From: Desulfosarcinaceae bacterium
GTDB taxonomy: Bacteria; Desulfobacterota; Desulfobacteria; Desulfobacterales; Desulfosarcinaceae
Assembly: GCA_030066015.1 (NCBI GenBank)
Contig: JASJCL010000032.1
Location: 1-64,000, forward strand
Reading direction: 5' to 3'
Length of the DNA: 64,000 nucleotides
Positions 7,280-15,519 of the stretch are shown piece by piece. The notes under the pieces are model-generated. The model did not search any database and was not told where the DNA came from. It worked only from the letters and a program-made list of their open reading frames with translations. A program made the translations under genes and the position numbers. How positions within the stretch are numbered: position 1 is the stretch's first letter; each line of letters begins with the position of its first letter.

Positions 7280-8557
7280 TCACGCGCCGGTCCACATCTG
7301 CCCCATGGGTTTGCGGGCGGTGCGATCCGGGCGAATATCGGTGGTGATGGTGACCTGTATCTTGCGGCGGGCGTCTCGCAGCTCGATGGTCTCGCCCACT
7401 GGCAGCGGTTGGTTGACCTGGACGAAACCGCAGCTCAGGCCGCGGGGTTTGAAATCGGCCGGCTGATGCGGGCTGGCGATGCTCACGATCTCGCCGCCGG
7501 ACCAGCCGATCCCCATGTCGGTGGCACAGGTGAGGATGGCGCCGATGCGATTTCCCTGGCCGTCGTAAACCCCGGAGGCGTCGTCGCCGCTGGCGACCTT
7601 GCGCAGATCCTTGCCAACAAAAGCCAGCGTGTGGGGCGCGTCCGTGGCGTTGAGCAGGGCCTCGCTGCCGACAAAGCGTTTGCTGAAGCCGCCGTCGTCG
7701 TCATAGGGGAGGGCAAAGGGCCAGGGATGATTCACGAAGGGCCACGGCCCGATGTCCTGGTGGGAGAGGGGCAGCACGGCGCCTGCCCGCAGGCTGTCGC
7801 GGGCGGCCAGGCCGCAAGGCAGCAGACCGGCCGCACCGCCCACCTCGAGCACCATCTTCCAGAGCGTTTCGATTTGACCCGTGCCGATGAAGATTTCGAA
7901 GCCGAACTCCCCCGTATAGCCGGTGCGCGAGAGGAGCAGGGGCGTCCCGTTGGTCAGGGTCACCGCTTTCGCCTGGGCGACACTCGGGTCGAAGTGCCCC
8001 TTGAAGGAGAAGTAGGGCAGCCGGTCGAAAACGGTCTCCGGCGATGCCAGCAGCTGGGCCAGGATGTTGGCCGCCTGGGGTCCCTGGATATCCATCTTGG
8101 CAACCCGGTCGGTAAGGTCCGCCACCGCGGCGTTGCGACCCGCCAAATGCCCCTCGAGGTGTTCGGCGATCTGGGCACCCATACCGGCGTTGACCACAAT
8201 GAAGAAATCGTCCGCGCTGACCTGGAAGACGATGGCGTCGTCGATCACATGGCCCGCTGCGTTGAGAAAGGCGCCGTAAACACAGCGGCCGTCGGCCAGG
8301 GGCATTTTCCGGGGTCCGATACAGGCTGCCAAATCATTGGTGAAGCAGTGCTGCAACAGGGCGACGGCGTCTGGGCCGCTCACGGTCACGGCCGCCATGT
8401 GGCTGGTATCGAAAATGCCCGCGCCGGTGAGGACGGCCAGGTGTTCGTTTTTCACCGAGGAGTACCAGAGGGGCATTTCGTAGCCGCCGAAGTCGGCCAT
8501 GTTGGCTCCACGGGCGACATGCCAGCCGTGTAAGGGGGTTTTTTTAGGGGCAGTCAT
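7280..8557 (-). CDS. gcvT: Aminomethyltransferase (glycine cleavage T protein)
   Basis: GcvT takes the methylene group from aminomethyl-GcvH, releases ammonia and forms 5,10-methylene-tetrahydrofolate. The 425-residue protein is somewhat longer than the roughly 365 residues of E. coli GcvT. It starts with the family sequence TPLHGWHVARGANMADFGGYEMPLWY and has the GIFDTSHMAAVTVSG segment and a LLLSRTGYTGEFGFEIF motif in the folate-binding domain. The ATG at 8557 has an AGGAGG ribosome site. It follows the Lrp-type regulator by 152 bases and heads gcvT-gcvH-gcvPA-gcvPB. I saw no glycine riboswitch in that gap. Confidence 0.95.
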   Translation of the reverse strand: MTAPKKTPLHGWHVARGANMADFGGYEMPLWYSSVKNEHLAVLTGAGIFDTSHMAAVTVSGPDAVALLQHCFTNDLAACIGPRKMPLADGRCVYGAFLNAAGHVIDDAIVFQVSADDFFIVVNAGMGAQIAEHLEGHLAGRNAAVADLTDRVAKMDIQGPQAANILAQLLASPETVFDRLPYFSFKGHFDPSVAQAKAVTLTNGTPLLLSRTGYTGEFGFEIFIGTGQIETLWKMVLEVGGAAGLLPCGLAARDSLRAGAVLPLSHQDIGPWPFVNHPWPFALPYDDDGGFSKRFVGSEALLNATDAPHTLAFVGKDLRKVASGDDASGVYDGQGNRIGAILTCATDMGIGWSGGEIVSIASPHQPADFKPRGLSCGFVQVNQPLPVGETIELRDARRKIQVTITTDIRPDRTARKPMGQMWTGA

Positions 8558-8709
8558 TGGTTGGGCCCTCCTGTTTTGGGTTGAGGCTTCTCGTGCCAGG
8601 CGCTGCCAGCGGGATGCCGTGGTTTGTCGACCAACGGGCTTGCTGGGTCGGCACGCTGAGGGTGCGCGGCGGCAGCGGTTTAGCCGAAAACGTATGGAGA
8701 CCAGGGCCC

Positions 8710-9153
8710 CTACAGCAGGTAGGGAGCTCGCAAGTTGTACCCCTTATAGACGACGAAGGTTTCCACGGCCTGGATTCCGTCGATGCGGGAGACCTCATCA
8801 TTGTAAAACTCCAGCAGACCGAAGCCCTCCTTGAGCAGCACCTGCAGCATGAGGTCGAAGCGCCCCGTGACCACCGATACCGAGACGATGCCCCGCAGGT
8901 TGACAAACTCCTTGCCCTTTTGCACCAGGTTCATGGTGTTGAGCTTCACCCCGATGAAGACCATGGTGTGGCCGGGGAGCCCTTCGGGATCGACCATGCC
9001 GATGATGTTGAGGATCCCCTCCTCTTTCAGGCGATTGACCCGGGCGCGAACGGTGTTCTCGGCCAGTGCCAGATCGTCGGCGATCTCCTTGTAGGATTTG
9101 CGGCCGTCCTTCAGGTGGCGTAAAATGGCGATGGTGGTCGCATCGATCTTCAT
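8710..9153 (-). CDS. Lrp/AsnC family transcriptional regulator, probably of glycine cleavage
   Basis: This 147-residue protein has an AsnC-type winged helix at about residues 5-55 (SYKEIADDLALAENTVRARVNRLKEEGIL) and a C-terminal RAM (amino-acid sensing) domain. It is the first gene of the strand that carries the gcv genes and is divergent from dihydrolipoyl dehydrogenase. The location suggests that it senses an amino acid, perhaps glycine, and controls both directions from the AT-rich region 9154-9461; this is inference from context and from E. coli, where Lrp activates gcv. Confidence 0.88.
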   Translation of the reverse strand: MKIDATTIAILRHLKDGRKSYKEIADDLALAENTVRARVNRLKEEGILNIIGMVDPEGLPGHTMVFIGVKLNTMNLVQKGKEFVNLRGIVSVSVVTGRFDLMLQVLLKEGFGLLEFYNDEVSRIDGIQAVETFVVYKGYNLRAPYLL

Positions 9154-9346
9154 GTCAGCGCTGTTCTGTTCGTGGCGTTCGGGTGGCGGGTTGCGCGTCG
9201 GCCTTCCGGAACGGGTAAGCGCGGCGGCACAATGATATGAAGGCCCTTTATCTCATCGCTGCACTCCCCTTATTTGCCTATAGAGGACAATACTGATTCT
9301 GTCAAATATTTTTAGGTAACTTCAAAAAAAAGTTCCTTTTCTGAAC

Positions 9347-9373
9347 GATCAGTCAATAATATTTTGACCGATC
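9347..9373. promoter_or_regulatory. Candidate operator (imperfect palindrome)
   Basis: GATCAGTCAA and TTGACCGATC are inverted repeats matching at 9 of 10 positions with a seven-base AT-only centre. The 27-base length and AT-rich middle fit Lrp/AsnC family sites in general. It is the best operator candidate in the divergent region. Binding by the adjacent regulator is inferred. Confidence 0.45.
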
Positions 9374-9418
9374 TCCGATAACATAAAAATTACATTGATG
9401 TGATCGGAGGATTGCGTT

Positions 9419-9439
9419 ATGGGAAACCTAGATCCTTAA
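9419..9439 (+). CDS. Possible six-codon upstream ORF in the lpdA leader
   Basis: ATG GGA AAC CTA GAT CCT TAA follows a consensus GGAGG ribosome site with an eight-base spacer and ends 22 bases before the lpdA start. It would encode MGNLDP. The strong ribosome site is the sole evidence; it could equally be a chance arrangement or a translation-coupling device. Confidence 0.3.
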   Translation: MGNLDP

Positions 9440-9461
9440 TCTTACGTGGGGAGGGGGGCGT

Positions 9462-10901
9462 ATGACATCCAAGATTGCCATTCTCGGTGGGGGACCCGGT
9501 GGATACGTGGCCGCAGTGAGGGCCGCCCAGCGCGGGGCCGCAGTGACCTTGATCGAAAAAGAACGCGTCGGAGGGACCTGTCTCAACTGGGGCTGCATTC
9601 CCTCGAAGATCATGAAGACCACGGCTGAACTGATCAGCCACATGCGCCAGGCCAAGGCCTATGGCATCAGCGGAGCGGGTGAAGTGGCCGCCGACATGGT
9701 GGCGCTCATGGCGCGCAAGGAGAAGATCCTGCAGACCCAGGCCAAGGGGATCGAAGGGCTGCTGGCCCATCACAAGATCAATTTAATCATGGGCGAAGGC
9801 CGCATCAGCGCTCCCGGCGAGCTGCAGGTGGCAAGGGCCGAAGGGGGCTCGGAGACAGTGGCTTGGGACAAGCTCATCATCGCCACCGGCACGATTCCGC
9901 TGAACATCCCGGCCTTCCCCTTCGATGGCGAGCGCATTCTCTCCAGCAACGACGCCCTCTGCTTGACCGCAGTACCGTCCTCCATCGTGATCGTGGGCGG
10001 CGGCGTTATCGGCTGCGAGTTTGCCTCTATTTTGGCCGCCATGGGCAGCCGCGTGACGGTGGTCGAGGCCCTGGATCGGCTCCTGCCACTGCCCTCGGTG
10101 GACGCGGCTTGCTCCAAGCACCTCCAGCGAGAGATGAAAAAGCGCAAAATTGCCTTCATGGTAAAGCGCACTGTGGAGCGGGTCGAAAAACGGGGCGACG
10201 ACCTCGCTGTAACGGTCGGCCCCTCACCCTTCGTGGACGCCGAACGCCTGACCCCGAAAGAGCGCGAACCCCTGGAGATCGCGGCAGAGAAGGTCCTCGT
10301 CTGTATCGGTCGCTCTCCCCTGAGTGGCGCGATTGGCCTTGAGAAGATTGGCGTGGCCTGCGACGAACGTGGCTGGATCGTCGCCGATGCGGGTCTGCGG
10401 ACCAACGTTTCCGGGGTATACGCCATCGGCGATATTCTGGGACCGGAACGGGTGATGCTGGCCCACGTGGCCTCGGCCGAAGGCCTGGTGGCCGCCGAGA
10501 ACGCCACCGGCGGCGATGCGAAGATGGACTATCGGGCCGTGCCAGGGGCCATCTTCACCATCCCCGAGGTGGGCAATGTGGGGCTCACCGAGGCCCAGGC
10601 GCGTGAAGCCGGCATGGATGTGCGCGCAGACAGCGTCCTGCTGCGCACCCTGGGCAAGGCCCAGGCGATGGGCGAATTGGCCGGCGAGGCCAAGCTCGTT
10701 TCCGAACGGGGGAGCGGACGAATCCTCGGGGTCCATATCGTGGGCGCCCACGCCACCGACCTCATCGCCGAGGGGGGGCTGGCGGTCCACAACGGGCTCA
10801 CCGTGGATCAGGTCGCCGACACCATCCACGCCCATCCCACCCTGGGAGAGGCGATGCTGGAGGTGAGCCTCAAGGCCATGGACATGGCCCTGCACGGTTA
10901 G
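9462..10901 (+). CDS. lpdA: Dihydrolipoyl dehydrogenase (L protein)
   Basis: This flavoprotein reoxidises dihydrolipoyl groups with NAD+. The 479-residue protein begins with the FAD dinucleotide-binding GGGPGGY motif and has the redox disulfide GTCLNWGCIPSK (Cys40 and Cys45), a second nucleotide-binding VIVGGGVIGCEFAS motif, and the C-terminal IHAHPTLGEA active-site histidine segment. It is divergent from the gcv operon, so the L protein for glycine cleavage is encoded right beside T, H and P. The ATG has a GGGGAGG ribosome site. The same enzyme could also serve 2-oxoacid dehydrogenases. Confidence 0.95.
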   Translation: MTSKIAILGGGPGGYVAAVRAAQRGAAVTLIEKERVGGTCLNWGCIPSKIMKTTAELISHMRQAKAYGISGAGEVAADMVALMARKEKILQTQAKGIEGLLAHHKINLIMGEGRISAPGELQVARAEGGSETVAWDKLIIATGTIPLNIPAFPFDGERILSSNDALCLTAVPSSIVIVGGGVIGCEFASILAAMGSRVTVVEALDRLLPLPSVDAACSKHLQREMKKRKIAFMVKRTVERVEKRGDDLAVTVGPSPFVDAERLTPKEREPLEIAAEKVLVCIGRSPLSGAIGLEKIGVACDERGWIVADAGLRTNVSGVYAIGDILGPERVMLAHVASAEGLVAAENATGGDAKMDYRAVPGAIFTIPEVGNVGLTEAQAREAGMDVRADSVLLRTLGKAQAMGELAGEAKLVSERGSGRILGVHIVGAHATDLIAEGGLAVHNGLTVDQVADTIHAHPTLGEAMLEVSLKAMDMALHG

Positions 10902-10946
10902 GCTTTCGCCAAATCGGAACGCGCCGGAGCCCATTCACATCTGGAC

Positions 10947-10959
10947 GATTCGACGAATC
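10947..10959. other. Short perfect palindrome upstream of the trp leader promoter
   Basis: GATTCG-A-CGAATC is a perfect 13-base palindrome ending 13 bases before the -35 box of the trpB2 leader promoter. It could be a repressor or activator site, or chance. It does not resemble the E. coli TrpR operator. Confidence 0.3.
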
Positions 10960-10972
10960 AACGATTTGATCC

Positions 10973-11001
10973 TTGACACCCATGCGCCACTCGCTTAAAA
11001 A
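10973..11001 (+). promoter_or_regulatory. Promoter of the trp attenuator and trpB2
   Basis: A consensus -35 box TTGACA (10973-10978) is followed after 17 bases by TAAAAA (10996-11001). Transcription should start near 11008, which would make the leader peptide nearly leaderless if it starts at the ATG at 11009. Confidence 0.6.
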
Positions 11002-11002
11002 A

Positions 11003-11095
11003 ATGGCTATGGAGCCTTCAGCCCTGCATACCACTTGTCTCTTCACCAACGGCAACTGGTGGTGGTGCCACGGGGCGGAGGTGCACCGCTGGTAA
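11003..11095 (+). CDS. trpL: trp leader peptide (attenuator peptide)
   Basis: A short frame of up to 30 codons runs from ATG at 11003 (or ATG at 11009) to TAA at 11093-11095. It contains three consecutive Trp codons at 11057-11065 and a fourth Trp codon directly before the stop. Tryptophan is the rarest amino acid, so WWW in a short ORF directly ahead of a tryptophan synthase gene is a textbook attenuation signal. The start is uncertain: no strong ribosome site precedes either ATG, and a CTG at 11024 lies nine bases after a GGAG. The ribosome stalled on the Trp codons would leave 11073-11083 free for the antiterminator. Confidence 0.85.
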   Translation: MAMEPSALHTTCLFTNGNWWWCHGAEVHRW

Positions 11096-11127
11096 CGCCA
11101 GCCTGAAGGAAGCCACCTCGAAAGCCC
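11073..11127 (+). promoter_or_regulatory. Antiterminator pairing of the trp attenuator
   Basis: GGGC (11073-11076) and GAGGTG (11078-11083) can pair with CACCTC (11114-11119) and GCCC (11124-11127). The right arm takes up bases needed for the 5' side of the terminator (11121-11131), so the two structures exclude each other. A small hairpin GCTGG/CCAGC (11088-11092 / 11098-11102) fits inside. A ribosome that reaches the stop codon at 11093 would cover the left arm and so favour termination. The pairing was read by eye; no folding energy was computed. Confidence 0.65.
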
Positions 11128-11154
11128 GCTGTCGACACGCAGCGGGCTTTTTTT
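11121..11154 (+). terminator. Attenuator terminator upstream of trpB2
   Basis: AAAGCCCGCTG (11121-11131) and CAGCGGGCTTT (11140-11150) form a perfect 11-base stem with an eight-base loop, followed by an uninterrupted T-run through 11154. It lies between the leader peptide and trpB2 on the same strand, where a terminator makes sense only as a regulatory element. Confidence 0.9.
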
Positions 11155-11200
11155 GGTTAACGGCCCCGCGAGTACGTGAATTGGAAAAGGAGGAACGCCC

Positions 11201-12577
11201 ATGGCCCCCAAGTGTATTCTGCTGCCCCGTGACGAGATGCCGCGCCAATGGTACAATGTGCTGGCCGACATCAAATTGAACCCTCCCCTCGGCCCCGACG
11301 GCAACCCGGTTTCGCCGGATATGCTGGCCCCAGTATTCCCCATGAACCTCATCGAACAAGAGGTCAGCCAGGAGCGCTGGATCGACATCCCCGAGCCGGT
11401 GCTGGACGTTCTCAGCATCTGGCGCCCCAGCCCCCTGATCCGCGCCGACCGTTTCGAGAAGGCCTTGGGCACGCCGGCCAAGATCTACTACAAGCATGAA
11501 GGGGTCAGCCCTCCTGGGAGCCACAAACCCAATACCGCCGTGCCGCAGGCTTACTACAACAAAGAGTTCGGCATCGAGAATATGACCACCGAGACCGGCG
11601 CCGGCCAGTGGGGCAGCGCCCTCAGCTTTGCCTGTTCCCAGTTTGGACTGAACTGCAAGGTTTACATGGTCCGGGTGAGCTTCGACCAGAAACCGTATCG
11701 CAAGGCGATGATGGAGACCTGGGGCGGCCAGTGCGTGGCCAGTCCCAGCGAGGAGACCAAGGCCGGCCGCGATGCCCTGGCCAAGGATCCCAACACGCCG
11801 GGCAGCCTGGGAATCGCCATCAGCGAGGCGATTGAAGCCGCCGTCTCCGACGAAAGCGGCAAAACGCGGTATAGTTTGGGGAGCGTGCTCAACCACGTCA
11901 TGCTTCACCAGACCATCATCGGCCTGGAGGCCAGGCAACAATTCGCCATGATCGACGCCTATCCAGACGTCGTCATCGGTTGCGCCGGCGGCGGCAGCAA
12001 CTTTGCCGGTCTGGCCTTCCCCTTTGTGAGCGACAAGATCAACGGCAAGGAGATCGCCATTTACCCGGTGGAACCGGCCGCCTGTCCCACCATGACCAGG
12101 GCCCCCTTCGTCTATGACCACGGCGACACCGCCGGCTACACGCCCCTGCTGCCCATGCACAGCCTGGGGCACAACTTCGTACCGCCTCCCATCCACGCCG
12201 GCGGGCTGCGCTACCATGGCATGGCGCCCACCGTGAGCCAACTGGTGGACGAGGGGCTTCTCACGCCCAAGGCAGTTACCCAGACCCAGGCCTACAAGGC
12301 CGGTCTGCTGTGGGCCCGCACGGAGGGATTCATCCCGGCCCCGGAAACCACCAACGCCCTGGCGGCCGTGGTGGAGGAGGCCAACCGCGCCAAGGAAGAG
12401 GGCAAGGAAAAAATTATCGTGGCCAATTTCAGCGGCCACGGCCTGCTCGACCTGGGCGCTTACGAGCGCTTCCTCTCTGGCGAGATCAATGACGTGGTCT
12501 TCGAAGACACCATTATCGAGGACGCCAACGCTCTCTTCGCCGAGTACCCGAAACCCGCAAGCCTCAAGAGCGTTTAA
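11201..12577 (+). CDS. trpB: Tryptophan synthase beta chain, TrpB2 type
   Basis: This 458-residue PLP enzyme joins indole and serine to make tryptophan. It is longer than classical TrpB (about 400 residues) and starts with the TrpB2-type N-terminus ([18 protein letters not shown]). The PLP lysine is Lys109 in [20 protein letters not shown] gives the conserved catalytic glutamate, and [11 protein letters not shown] the phosphate-binding loop. No trpA lies beside it, typical for TrpB2, which is thought to use free indole or act as a second TrpB. The strong AAAGGAGG ribosome site fixes the start. The upstream attenuator predicts induction under tryptophan shortage. Confidence 0.95.
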   Translation: MAPKCILLPRDEMPRQWYNVLADIKLNPPLGPDGNPVSPDMLAPVFPMNLIEQEVSQERWIDIPEPVLDVLSIWRPSPLIRADRFEKALGTPAKIYYKHEGVSPPGSHKPNTAVPQAYYNKEFGIENMTTETGAGQWGSALSFACSQFGLNCKVYMVRVSFDQKPYRKAMMETWGGQCVASPSEETKAGRDALAKDPNTPGSLGIAISEAIEAAVSDESGKTRYSLGSVLNHVMLHQTIIGLEARQQFAMIDAYPDVVIGCAGGGSNFAGLAFPFVSDKINGKEIAIYPVEPAACPTMTRAPFVYDHGDTAGYTPLLPMHSLGHNFVPPPIHAGGLRYHGMAPTVSQLVDEGLLTPKAVTQTQAYKAGLLWARTEGFIPAPETTNALAAVVEEANRAKEEGKEKIIVANFSGHGLLDLGAYERFLSGEINDVVFEDTIIEDANALFAEYPKPASLKSV

Positions 12578-12579
12578 GC

Positions 12580-12843
12580 ATGCGGCCTGACGATCGTGAG
12601 CGACGCTGTCCCCGCATCGGCGGTCCCGTGAGCTTCGCTTACTGCCGCCGCAGTGGCGAGGGAGACGGCTATTGTTTCAAGGTGCTGGACTGCTGGTGGG
12701 AGATCTTCGATGTGGAGCGGCACCTCCGTGAAACCCTATCGGAGGTGCAGCTGGCGGCATTGGCGGCCAAGCGCCCCAAGCCCAAGGTCACCAGCCTCGT
12801 GGAGATGATTGCCGCCGCGCAACAGCGCTGTAAGCGTGACTGA
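12580..12843 (+). CDS. Small Cys-rich protein coupled to trpB2
   Basis: This 87-residue protein starts two bases after the trpB2 stop codon, so it is probably co-transcribed and translationally coupled. Four cysteines (Cys10, Cys22, Cys32, Cys38) are arranged as CPRxG...YCR...YC...DCWW and could bind zinc or an iron-sulfur cluster. The C-terminal half looks helical and basic. I do not recognise a characterised family. The position behind an attenuated trpB2 gives it the same tryptophan-dependent control. Confidence 0.7.
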   Translation: MRPDDRERRCPRIGGPVSFAYCRRSGEGDGYCFKVLDCWWEIFDVERHLRETLSEVQLAALAAKRPKPKVTSLVEMIAAAQQRCKRD

Positions 12844-12877
12844 GCAGCGATCCTCCCGCTGATAAGAGATTGCCGAA

Positions 12878-12919
12878 AAAGGGGCGGCACCCCCACCATT
12901 TGCGGGGTGTCGCCCCTTT
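12878..12919. terminator. Bidirectional terminator between the trpB2 unit and alr
   Basis: AAAGGGGCGGCACCCC (12878-12893) and GGGGTGTCGCCCCTTT (12904-12919) pair over 16 positions with one mismatch. The stem begins with A's and ends with T's, so it can stop transcription from both sides. It lies between the convergent genes ending at 12843 (+) and 12996 (-). Confidence 0.85.
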
Positions 12920-12995
12920 GTTGGTATGCCCAAGATGGTCGGGGACGGCTTTCGGCGATGGCGTTCAACAACGCAGTGTCGCCCCACGCCCATAT

Positions 12996-14144
12996 CTAAG
13001 GTCCGCTGTATATTCTGTTAACTCTTGCGGTCAGAGATGCCACCACCTCGTAGTTGATGGTACCGAGCCAGGCGGCAACTTCATCGGCAGTGATCTCGGC
13101 CGTCCCCTGACGCCCAATCACCACCGCCTCATCGCCAATGGCCACCCCCGGCACCTCGGTCACGTCCACCATGGTGAGATCCATGCAGACCCGTCCCACG
13201 ATGGGCACCCGCCGTCCACCCACCAGCATCATGCCCCGGTTGGAGAGTCCCCGGCTGTAGCCGTCGGCATAGCCGATGGGAATCGTGGCGATGGTGGATT
13301 CGCGCTGGGCCCGCCAGGTGCAGCCATAGCTGATGGGGGTGCCGGTCGGCACCGCTTTAACATGGATGATACGCGCCTTGAGGCTCAGGGCGGGCTTGAG
13401 CTCGATGGCCTCCCGGTCCACTTCGTCGGAGGGGTAGAGGCCGTAGAGGGAGATCCCCGCACGCACCATATCCAGGTGGCTCTCCGGCAGGTCGATTATG
13501 GCCCCGCTGTTGGCCATGTGACGGAGGGGAGGGCGCAGACCGTCGGTCTCCAGGGCCGCCGCGCAGGCTTGGAACTGCTGGAACTGGTGCTTGGCGAATC
13601 GCTTGTCCCGGCTGTCGGCCGTGGCGAAGTGGGAGAAAAGGCCCTTGAGGTGCAGATGGGGCAGCTGGGACAGTGCTTTGGCCAGTGCCACACAATCAGC
13701 AGTGGCCACGCTGTCCGGACAGGGGATTCCCAGACGGCCCATGCCGGTGTCCACCTTGAGATGCACGGCCAGCGCCGCTGTGTGACCATCCAGTGCGGCT
13801 GCCATTTGACGCGCGCTGTCGAGATCGTAGACGCATTGCTCCAGCTGGTGATGGGCCAGTTCCGCCGCCATCTCCGGTGGGCTGTAACCGAAGATGAGAA
13901 TGGGGGCCGCGATGCCGGCCTTCCGCAGCGCGATCCCCTCCCCTGGCCGCGCCACCCCCAGATAACCGGCACCGCTGGCCAATGCCGTGCGGGCCACCGC
14001 GGCCGCGCCATGGCCGTAGGCGTTGGCCTTGACCGCCACCAGGAGCATGGTGTCTCGGGGAAGTAGACCTTTGAGGGCCGCGCAGTTGTGGGCGACGGCG
14101 CCGAGATCGATCTCGGCCCGGAGCAGGTGGGGGAGGACAGGCAT
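12996..14144 (-). CDS. alr: Alanine racemase
   Basis: Alr interconverts L- and D-alanine for peptidoglycan synthesis. The 382-residue protein has the PLP lysine Lys39 in AVKANAYGHG and the second catalytic residue Tyr273 in TPISYGCTW. VDTGMGRLG, GLFSHFATAD and RVCMDLTMVDVT are family hallmarks. It is a single gene, convergent with the trpB2 unit and ending at the shared terminator. Confidence 0.96.
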   Translation of the reverse strand: MPVLPHLLRAEIDLGAVAHNCAALKGLLPRDTMLLVAVKANAYGHGAAAVARTALASGAGYLGVARPGEGIALRKAGIAAPILIFGYSPPEMAAELAHHQLEQCVYDLDSARQMAAALDGHTAALAVHLKVDTGMGRLGIPCPDSVATADCVALAKALSQLPHLHLKGLFSHFATADSRDKRFAKHQFQQFQACAAALETDGLRPPLRHMANSGAIIDLPESHLDMVRAGISLYGLYPSDEVDREAIELKPALSLKARIIHVKAVPTGTPISYGCTWRAQRESTIATIPIGYADGYSRGLSNRGMMLVGGRRVPIVGRVCMDLTMVDVTEVPGVAIGDEAVVIGRQGTAEITADEVAAWLGTINYEVVASLTARVNRIYSGP

Positions 14145-14389
14145 GCGGGCTCCTTCTATCTCCTTTGGTTATCGTCGGTGACCGTTCGGGCGGTGCGGCA
14201 CTGTGAACGCCCCTTCGCGGCAGCTTCCGGCGGAGGAATGCGGCGCTTGCCTCTTCCAACGCCCGCCGGGAACTATACCATCGCCCAGGAAAAAAGAAAG
14301 CCAAGCGCTATCCCCATCGTGGCGATTCCCTGGTATAAGGGCCGCAGACAACCAGACGTTAACCCGCCCAACCCCATGGAGGCGGCTCA

Positions 14390-15502
14390 ATGGCACGCTG
14401 GCTCATGCTGGATATCGGCGCCGGTACCCTGGACCTTCTGGTGGTGGACGGCGATGACGGGCAAAGCTACAAGGCGGTGGTCAAATCCCCCATCCGCACG
14501 GTGGCCGAGACCATTGCGGCCACCCATGGCCCCCTGGCCGTCACCGGCGGCGAGATGGGCGGCGGGCGGGTGACGGCGCTGCTCAAGGAGCGGGCCGCTT
14601 CCCAGAAGGTGGTGATCGGTGAGAGCGCCGCGGCCACCCTCCACCACGATCCCGATCGGGTGGCCGGCTGGGGGCTAGAGATCGTCTCCGACTCGGACGC
14701 CCGACTCGCCGCCCAGGAGAAGGGAATGGGCCAGATCCACCTGGCCGATGTGGACCCCCGACGGATCGCATCCCTCGTGACCGCCCTGGGCGTGCCCTTT
14801 GAATTCGAGGCGGTGGCGGTCTGCGCCCAGGATCACGGGGTAGCGCCGGTCGGTGTCTCCCACCTGGAGTATCGCCACAACCTCTTCGCCGAGGCCCTCA
14901 CCCGCACCCCCCTGCCCCACACCCTGCTCTTTCGCAGCGACGAGGTGCCGGGCAGTTTCAATCGGCTCGCCACCATCGCGGCCTCGGCGGCCGAACTGCC
15001 GACCGATTCGGTCTACGTCATGGACAGCGGCATGGCCGCGATTACGGGAGCCGCCATCGATCCGCACGCTTCCCGGTCCGCAGACGGTTTCGTGGTGCTC
15101 GATATCGCCACTTCCCACACCGTGGGCGCTGCCTTGAAGGGGGAGGAGGTCCTGGGGATATTCGAATACCACACCCACGACGTGACCGCCGCCATTCTGG
15201 ACGACCTGCTGGCGGGATTGATGGCCGGCACGCTCTCCCACGCCGCGGTACTGGCCCAGGGCGGCCATGGAGCCTTCGTTCGACGCGCGGTGACACCGCA
15301 GGCCCGAGGCTCGCGGTCACGGGACCCCAAGGCCCAGTGCCCAATAATTGCCACTGGTCCCAAGCGCCGCCTTGCGCGGGATTCCCGCTACGCCCTGGTC
15401 TGGGGTGCACCCTGGGGGGACAACATGATGACGGGAACCGTGGGGCTCTACACATCTCTGGCCCGTCGCCGGAAGGAGGACCCGGCAGGGCGGGTCCTCT
15501 GA
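14390..15502 (+). CDS. DUF1786 family ASKHA-fold-like protein
   Basis: This 370-residue protein begins with MLDIGAGTLDLLV, a phosphate-1-type loop like that of sugar kinase/Hsp70/actin fold proteins, and has a second loop FVVLDIATSHTVGAAL. Such proteins are grouped as DUF1786 and are often annotated as 'pyruvate formate-lyase activating enzyme-like', a label without support here since there are no radical-SAM cysteines. A nucleotide-dependent role is plausible but unproven. It is convergent with purC (18 bases apart). Confidence 0.72.
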   Translation: MARWLMLDIGAGTLDLLVVDGDDGQSYKAVVKSPIRTVAETIAATHGPLAVTGGEMGGGRVTALLKERAASQKVVIGESAAATLHHDPDRVAGWGLEIVSDSDARLAAQEKGMGQIHLADVDPRRIASLVTALGVPFEFEAVAVCAQDHGVAPVGVSHLEYRHNLFAEALTRTPLPHTLLFRSDEVPGSFNRLATIAASAAELPTDSVYVMDSGMAAITGAAIDPHASRSADGFVVLDIATSHTVGAALKGEEVLGIFEYHTHDVTAAILDDLLAGLMAGTLSHAAVLAQGGHGAFVRRAVTPQARGSRSRDPKAQCPIIATGPKRRLARDSRYALVWGAPWGDNMMTGTVGLYTSLARRRKEDPAGRVL

Positions 15503-15519
15503 CGCGGGATCGACACGGA

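Larger units (their letters stand above)
9154..9461. promoter_or_regulatory. AT-rich divergent promoter region between the lrp-type gene and lpdA
   Basis: This 308-base spacer is much richer in A+T than its surroundings, especially at 9260-9400, as expected for a divergent regulatory region. It holds the imperfect palindrome at 9347-9373 and the short upstream reading frame at 9419-9439. I could not assign -35/-10 boxes with confidence. Confidence 0.6.

Noticed and set aside
8558-8709. Possible glycine riboswitch upstream of gcvT
   Set aside because: I looked for the conserved tandem aptamer motifs on the minus strand and did not find them.
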